From Owenia fusiformis (taxonomy: Eukaryota > Annelida > Polychaeta > Sabellida > Oweniidae): a DNA stretch of 64,000 nt. Below the pieces are notes generated by a model, which was given only the letters and a program-made list of their open reading frames with translations, was not told the origin of the DNA and made no database searches. A program made the position numbers and the translations under genes. Below, piece by piece: positions 62,204 to 64,000 of this stretch (the stretch's first letter is position 1; every line of letters starts with the position of its first letter). The DNA lies in NCBI GenBank assembly GCA_903813345.2, contig CAIIXF020000001.1, positions 18,307,915 to 18,371,914 on the forward strand, given 5' to 3'.

Positions 62204-64000
62204 GTATGTAGTTTCGGTTTATTTTCAGAATTAACACAGACATTTGGGCAATAATCTTTACAAAAATATGAACAAGATAAAAGGAACATGGTCCAAGGGT
62301 AGAACGTTTACATTTAGCTGAATTATTCATGATATTATATAATTGGTCAAATGGCCTTGCTCTACCACAAGACCTTACAAAATCAAAATAACGAATTTTA
62401 AGAATTGGTAGATTAATTAAATGTTTTTATGTTCTTTGTACCTCGATATGATATTTAACTAAAAGTTAAGATGATAAAGTAACACAATCGTTGCGTTGTT
62501 TAATCATAATGGGCCTCGCTATTCAGCCTCTTGGTCAAGCAATATGCCCAGTATAGAGTAGCCATAACATAATGAAGCTGTGCTCTACACTGGATCGTTA
62601 TTGTTATTCATTTACTTTAATGCTAAGAGTATAAATCCTAAATGGGATACATATCTACTGAACAAAGCATTTATCGTTACAAAAGTATCATTTTACAATT
62701 TCTATGATATTGTTCGTTGTTTGCAAAAGCCAGGATATTGCAAAACAGTGTTCGGCTAAAAGTGGGTAATATTCATATGAAGTCGGCTATTATTCAGCCT
62801 ATTATTCTATTATATGACTGGTTGGGCACGACACTGCCAATCGATAACTAAAATGTCATCTGATAAAACGAGAATGATGGATACTAAATTACTGTATCGA
62901 GTGATATAGTTTTTGTTGCAAGTTAGCATTTACGAAGTATCTCTAAATTCACGTTGAAAAGTGTGTTTTATTGTATTTAGTTACTATTAGGATCCTCTGT
63001 CTTACAATTAGTTAAACAGTTTATATCAATCGTTCTTCAGTTAAAGTGATGTGTTTTTGAATTTGGCGCCAAGAAGATGTACGGTAATTAACAACTCCAT
63101 CTTTTGTTTGAAATCTTTAAAATTAGAGATATCTGTTTCTGGTTGGTTTAAATGAAATGGAAAGTCAAATTTTAGTACATTTTTATGTCTAATAGCCACC
63201 GTAAAGGCCATACCCCTTATGGCAATCTGATAATGATACACTATGGGATCAGAGAACGTATCTAAGAATTAAAAAGGAAGTTTCATTCTAGTCTGATGGC
63301 GTGAATGCCCGAGTTAATTTGGTAATGCAGTGGTGAGCTCTCAGTCTCAAATCAACCCTGTTCCCTAAGCTATTTAATCAAATTACTAAGCACTGTCTAA
63401 TTGGTACGGTATGTTTCTTCCTGAAAGTCTAATGAAAATAGAAGTTCGGATTGAAACTAATGACTTGGTAGATTTTGCGTGTTGCTTGTTTTGATGACGT
63501 GGGATTAGAAATACGTTAGTCGTCACGCAGGGTGAATAGATACATCCAATTGCCAAATTAACCAGTAGAGACCAATTCGAGCAAGACCTAGAGATACATC
63601 TAAACCAACATTACACCATTCTCGTAACATCACGTTACCTTGTACGCCATTGTTCCAGACCTTGTAGTATATTTTTAGATTCGTTATAAATACTAAATCA
63701 TGTCACTTAACCCAGACCCCTATACACAACTGACATTGAAAAATAAAGTATAACATCCGGTGCATTCTGACATCGGTTCCTCGAATAAATCAAACCCTTA
63801 AAATATATTGCCATTGTGTTTTCACTCGTGACATGACTTAGATGTATGTGTATATCACAAACATGTCAATCTATTGTCTGGATTATGTATACATATAGGT
63901 ACATATATAACAGTTGTTGACAATTGTCATCGGGTGATATATGTTATATTTATTTGCTGTTATCGTACGTGAAATGTTACGAAGTCATCAAACATTTTAT
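62204..64000. other. Right-end intergenic DNA, no gene recognised
   Basis: No homeobox or other domain is seen to the window edge. A 66-codon minus-strand frame (63041-63241) has no motif. Under collinearity Hox3 should lie further right, outside the window. Confidence 0.5.

Noticed and set aside
63305-63370. Possible tRNA-like block (GCAGTGGTGAGCTC followed by CTCAAATCAACCC)
   Set aside because: The A-box is weak, the B-box lacks GTTC, and no acceptor stem can be formed.
1-64000. CRISPR arrays, bacterial operons, rRNA genes or viral genes
   Set aside because: None seen. The split homeobox gene, GT-AG intron, microRNA and transposon types show animal nuclear DNA.

Overview
The window is AT-rich (about one third G+C by eye), spliced and repeat-rich animal DNA. 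It comes from a Hox cluster. Two landmarks are certain. The first is a mir-10 microRNA hairpin at about 15.85 kb. The second is a complete two-exon Hox4/Deformed-class homeobox gene (29370-31408). Both lie on the + strand, with mir-10 upstream of Hox4, the position known from many bilaterians. The Hox4 protein has the class N-terminus (M-x-MSSF, then YVDPKFPP), a YPWMKK hexapeptide, a Q50 homeodomain and the LPNTK tail. The host is an invertebrate bilaterian. A spiralian (mollusc, annelid or brachiopod type) is my best guess from the style of the N-terminus, but this is not proven.

Layout: 1-15.8 kb is intergenic, with one TTAA-type MITE copy, two exon-like islands (8.2 and 10.1 kb) and a three-copy tandem array of a ~665-bp unit (11.37-13.37 kb) followed by a second MITE copy. 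mir-10 sits at 15.85 kb. From 16 to 29 kb lie a third MITE copy, a pentanucleotide satellite, a 274-bp TTAA-flanked MITE, a 537-bp mariner-like remnant with TA target duplication, and an exon-like island at 27 kb. The Hox4 promoter, exon 1, 1.3-kb intron, exon 2 and probable 3'UTR fill 29.0-32.3 kb. From 32 to 64 kb there is no recognisable gene. That stretch holds an 849-bp near-perfect palindrome with candidate 5-bp target duplications (38.4-39.3 kb), a 190-bp foldback MITE (43.0 kb), small tandem repeats, a fourth MITE copy (56.5 kb), and exon-like islands at 57.5 and 62.1 kb.

How the parts may work together: Hox4 encodes a transcription factor expected to pattern an anterior body domain with a PBC/TALE partner that binds the YPWM motif. 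Its proximal promoter combines a reversed CCAAT box, a PBX-HOX bipartite site and a CACGTG E-box within 23 bp. mir-10 shares strand and neighbourhood with Hox4, and the presumed Hox4 3'UTR has one seed-type match to miR-10, so co-transcription and direct regulation are both plausible. No Hox3 or Hox5 homeobox is visible, so the neighbouring Hox genes lie more than about 29 kb upstream and 32 kb downstream. Most of the remaining open reading frames look like chance frames in AT-rich DNA or products of repeats.
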